NCBI RefSeq assembly: GCF_023078275.1
Contig: NC_062990.1
Coordinates: 15,143,549 to 15,207,548 of the forward strand
Length of the DNA stretch: 64,000 bases
DNA from: Leguminivora glycinivorella
Taxonomy: Eukaryota > Arthropoda > Insecta > Lepidoptera > Tortricidae
Direction: 5' to 3'
Shown: positions 60,914-64,000 of the stretch, piece after piece
Layout: each line of letters opens with the position of its first letter
Numbering within the stretch: position 1 is the stretch's first letter
The notes under the pieces: generated by a model
Seen by the model: the letters and a program-made list of their open reading frames with translations, nothing else
What the model was told of the DNA's origin: nothing
Databases searched by the model: none
Translations under genes and position numbers: made by a program

Positions 60914-61323
60914 GTATAGTATGAATTTTCTGAGATGAACTTTTCGCTTTTGCCCTAATTTGTTAAACAAAGGCCTTTGTTTCTATTATTCGCGGCGGTT
61001 AGCTCCCGTTTAAACGGTACGTGCTATAAGTCTCAGTGTAGTTAAAAAGCAACTATCATGATAGCAATAAGGTTCAAATCCATAAAAAGTCCTTTCGGAG
61101 ATAACACGTTTTGTCATCTTCAAAAAAAGTTACCTGCACACTGCAAACTGTTTAATAAATTTGAACCTTATTGCCATCATGATAGTTGCTTTTTAACTAC
61201 ACTGAGACTTTAGCACGTGCTGTGGAAACGGGAGCTAACCGCCGCGAATAATAGAAACAAAGGCCTTTGTTTAACAGATTAGGGCAAAAGCGAAAAGTTC
61301 ATCTCAGAAAATTCATACTATAC
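60914..61323. mobile_element. 410-bp foldback element
   Basis: GTATAGTATGAATTTTCTGA, GAACTTTTCGCTTTTGCCCT, ACAAAGGCCTTTGTTTCTAT, CGCGGCGGTTAGCTCCCGTT, AGTTAAAAAGCAACTATCAT are repeated inverted from the right end. Arms of about 167 bases, loop of about 75 (AGTCCTTTCGGAGATAACAC). Confidence 0.85.
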
Positions 61324-61769
61324 TTAACGCGCAACCGACACGAGTGACGGAGGTCTGATGATATACCGAGAAATAAATGTTTACTATATATATGTACATA
61401 CATATATGATACAAGATACCTACAAACACAAACGGACATAAGACAATACAGGTGCCTACCTAAGTACCTACTTAACTATATAGGTAACTCCGATTTCATG
61501 ATGTGAACGAAAGTTACATTATGCATGGCGCGACATGCTCCAAGCCGTTTTTGCCTCGAATAGAGACTGCTTAAACCTAAATTACGAAAACATTTCAACT
61601 GATAACTGTTTTAAGCAAAAAATATATTAGCATATACTGTTCAACGCTATAATAGCGTAAGTCTATATAAATATGCATGATTTTGTGACTATCTAAAAGT
61701 AATGGAATTAGAAGTCTATTCTGACACAGTTAGCGACGTAATAAGTTTATACTGAGATTATTTTCAGGT
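61324..61769. other. No recognised feature
   Basis: AT-rich spacer. Confidence 0.4.
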
Positions 61770-61836
61770 TCCCGTGAGGTGAATTTCACCACCCCCTTTC
61801 CTCTCGTGGGTGTCGTAGAAGTCGACTGTGGGATAT
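61770..61836 (+). mobile_element. SINE-R 5' fragment
   Basis: TTCCCGTGAGGTGAATTTCA, CTCGTGGGTGTCGTAGAAGT and GTGGGATAT. Confidence 0.55.
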
Positions 61837-62376
61837 AATAATAATAATCCCGAACTCTTAGCAATAGCCCAATCTTATTTCCATCCTAATCTAAACCATA
61901 GAACAGGTATCTTTCCATTTTCTACAATAGTCCAATGCCTGCTGAAACCGGTTCACGGATATCTATTCATGTACCCGTGAATGGGTTCCAACAGGCGTTC
62001 TACGTGACATCAAAGCTCTCCAAACGGCCTCTACGTGTTGGATCTATATCCCCACGCACGCCTTATAAATGACCGGGCTCGAAAGACCCAAGAGTTTTAA
62101 CCGGAGATACAAATAATAACAATAAATCATTTATTGCAGACAACCTTAGTCCATAGGTACAGTATACAATAATAAGATTAGCAGTTAAGTATATTATAAA
62201 TGCATGCACGTTTCTTAGAAATAAACAGATTAAATTTTAACATTTTTTTTTTTACACATTCACAAATAAAAATTACATGCAGTGATACATGGATAGACAG
62301 AGTATTAAAATTTAGTTTCACTGAGCATTCATAGCATAATTTAAAAATTCAATAATTTTGCTGAGATATATGGGTT
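61837..62376. other. Unclassified stretch
   Basis: AATAGCCCAATCTTATTTCC and TACCCGTGAATGGGTTCCAA (61860-62080) look like a LINE 3' UTR but no copy is in the window to confirm. Confidence 0.3.
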
Positions 62377-62600
62377 CAATTTTGGCGTAGGCGAGAGGCT
62401 CGCAAATATCACAATTTCTTTTGCTTTCAAGATTGGCACTGAAAGGAGAGTAATTTCATGATTTTCGCGTGTTCTGCGATAAAATCATTATCGTAGCTAA
62501 GCTAGCTATCTCTATCGCTTTTCCGTATTGGAGCGAAAAAGCCAGACTGCGTTCCGATCGGCGTTTAGCGTCAACGATTGACATTTCGGCTAGCCCGGCT
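62377..62600 (+). mobile_element. SINE-R fragment and diverged GCCGAATGGCA element
   Basis: GGCGTAGGCGAGAGGCTCGC (62382) is SINE-R. GCTATCTCTATCGCTTTTCC to GACATTTCGGCTAGCCCGG (62508-62600) is a diverged copy of the 156-bp element. Confidence 0.5.
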
Positions 62601-62610
62601 GATGACATGT

Positions 62611-63024
62611 GGAATCTTGAGCGCCGCGAGGGTTTCAAAGCACGAAGGTTAAACAAACTTTGCCACCGAGTGAAATACCCAATTTTTCACCACACCAGCA
62701 CGAATAAAATAATAACCTTAAAACATCTAATCAAATCAAATCCATCATTTGATACCTAAATAAATACTACAATAATGCAAACTTAATAATTATATCTTCC
62801 AAGCTTGAAGCGAGTCATATAATATCGATCGAACTTCGCTTGCGAAGCTCGTTTGATCATATATTATGATTGAAAATCATCATTTATAGATCATCATCAT
62901 TATAAAATCTAATATTCAGTTTAAGACGCCAAGTTAAAATTTGTATGATAACACTTTTGCCCCTTGTGGATAAAATGCTATTTTGCTACTCGTTTTTGAA
63001 TAATCAGAAGCAGTTGGTGTGGTG
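62611..63024 (+). repeat. AGTGGTTC/TTGGTGTGGTGAAA repeat, 5'-truncated
   Basis: GTGGAATCTTGAGCGCCGCG to AGTTGGTGTGGTGAAAAATA, with an inserted block around GATCGAACTTCGCTTGCGAA (62827). Confidence 0.65.
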
Positions 63025-63462
63025 AAAAATAATAGTTATTTGTTATACAAGGGGGCAAAGTTGTATTTTAACGCCGAGTGTGGAATTGAAAAACGAGCAA
63101 GTGAAAGGATTCTATAGTTGAACCACGAGCGAAGCGAGTGGTTCGAGAATAGAATCCTAAACTTGCGAGTTTTTTAACACACGAGAAGTAAAATACATTT
63201 GCACCCGAGTGTAACACAAAACTTTTCTTCTCACTATAGCGAGGAAACTACAACGCAAAAAATGCGTTTATCACTGCTTCCAGTAGTTCCACAGGTGGTA
63301 AATCATCATTATTAATAGATTCACCTACTTTTATCAATTTCAAAGCAGTTAATTTGACTTTATTCAAGGTCAAATTACTTTACCCACTAGTGGATAAAAT
63401 GCGTTTTTACCCGCTGGTACTAAAGGACAAAACACGTGTTTCCAAGCTAGTGAGGGGAAAAA
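63025..63462 (+). repeat. AGTGGTTC-family repeat, sister subfamily
   Basis: Starts at the last base of the preceding repeat (AATAGTTATTTGTTATACAA) and runs to GCTAGTGAGGGGAAAAAT. Very close to 58901-59333. Confidence 0.7.
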
Positions 63463-63816
63463 TTCATAACCAATAATGTTCAACACTAGATGTCACTAGA
63501 GTAAGTAATATTCATATTACACTGGCATAATATTTTGCCGCCGAATGCAGTCAGGGGGTAAAAAGTGTAAACCGCTGGGCCGCGATATGAAGCGACGCAC
63601 AAATGAGAATTTCATGACATGTCCGGACAAGCTAGGGCTACAGTTGCGTGGAAGCAACTTGTCCAAAAAGCATTTTATACTATCGGCCTGATTGGCACTT
63701 TATGAACACAGAAAGTTAGCTCCAAATACGATATAGTATTTTATGCAACTGGCGTTTAAGTGAGGTCAAAAAAGATGAGTGGCGTGAGTAACAATTTGAG
63801 GCGAAGCCGAAAATTC
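63463..63816. other. No recognised feature
   Basis: No supported frame or repeat. Confidence 0.4.
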
Positions 63817-63819
63817 TTA

Positions 63820-63959
63820 CGCCGTGTCTTGCATGGGCGACGGTCGCGCGACCGTCGCCGTCGCGTCTCATACTTCCATATCGATAAGGTTTGATTTCGT
63901 ATGCGTCGCATCGCCGTCGCGCGACTATCGCGCGACCGTCGCCCACGCAAGCCACGGCG
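63820..63959. mobile_element. MITE-H1 copy 6 (140 bp, TTA duplication)
   Basis: TTA at 63817-63819 and 63960-63962. Two 11-base units in the right arm, as in copy 4. Minus-strand Arg-rich frames (79 and 64 codons) are by-products of the GCG-rich arms. Confidence 0.85.
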
Positions 63960-64000
63960 TTAATAAAGACGCCACGAGTATTTTTTGACTCAGTTAAACA

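Noticed and set aside
63716..63955. Arg-rich minus-strand frames, also at 24039, 38985 and 40248
   Set aside because: By-products of MITE-H1 GCG-rich arms; the same peptide recurs only because the MITE recurs.

Overview
The window looks like nuclear DNA of a moth or butterfly. The evidence is the repeat complement. There are Lep1-type non-autonomous Helitrons (5' TC, 3' CTAG, inserted between A and T), several tRNA-derived SINE families with insect-style A and B boxes, an RTE-type LINE end coding for ...YPSGKQA, and AT-rich spacers full of foldback DNA elements. I see no convincing host protein-coding gene, no rRNA and no bona fide tRNA gene. The window is a gene desert made of nested transposable elements, and the long open frames belong to retrotransposons. 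Family nicknames used below are mine: Rep-A (about 20 copies), SINE-C, SINE-D, SINE-E, SINE-R, MITE-H1, MITE-H2, element L.

Layout. 1-690 is a reverse-strand Jockey-type reverse transcriptase fragment abutting a DIRS-like tyrosine-recombinase retrotransposon (715-3033). The DIRS element has an open RT/RNase H/C-terminal frame; its recombinase frame is cut off by a long-inverted-repeat element (3032-4166). 4.2-4.9 kb is an unexplained array of about 13 GTCCTTTACG-like motifs. 5.2-7.05 kb holds a palindromic element and three tandem 450-bp units. 8-10 kb shows SINEs and Helitrons, one SINE being split by a 484-bp inverted-repeat transposon. 10.4-15.2 kb is a large inverted pair of a composite repeat (element L with Rep-A) with later insertions. 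16.1-16.9 kb is a pogo-type element with a directional motif array. 17-21 kb has LINE ends, a 156-bp element with an identical inverted copy at 23.27 kb, and a 5'-truncated RTE LINE. 23.9-24.6 kb is an inverted pair of tRNA-like cassettes around a MITE-H1. 25-46 kb is dispersed Rep-A, Helitron, SINE and MITE copies. 46.4-47.05 kb is a Rep-A copy with an insertion bounded by a 13-bp duplication and a 200-bp compound microsatellite. 48-54 kb has many near-perfect hairpin elements. 54.1-56.86 kb is a 2.75-kb insertion dissecting an element L copy. 57-64 kb holds more SINEs, a 410-bp palindrome and two tandem copies of a 430-bp repeat.

How the parts work together. Most elements here are non-autonomous and depend on enzymes supplied elsewhere. 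SINE-R shares its 3' end with the RTE LINE at 20.76-21.0 kb and so is probably mobilised by it. MITE-H1 and MITE-H2 both have 3-bp TNA duplications and are likely moved by a Harbinger-type transposase. Helitron copies need a RepHel protein that is not in this window. Nested insertions with exact duplications give a relative chronology. Coordinates of repeat edges are by eye, accurate to a few bases where a duplication is stated and to roughly 10-20 bases elsewhere.
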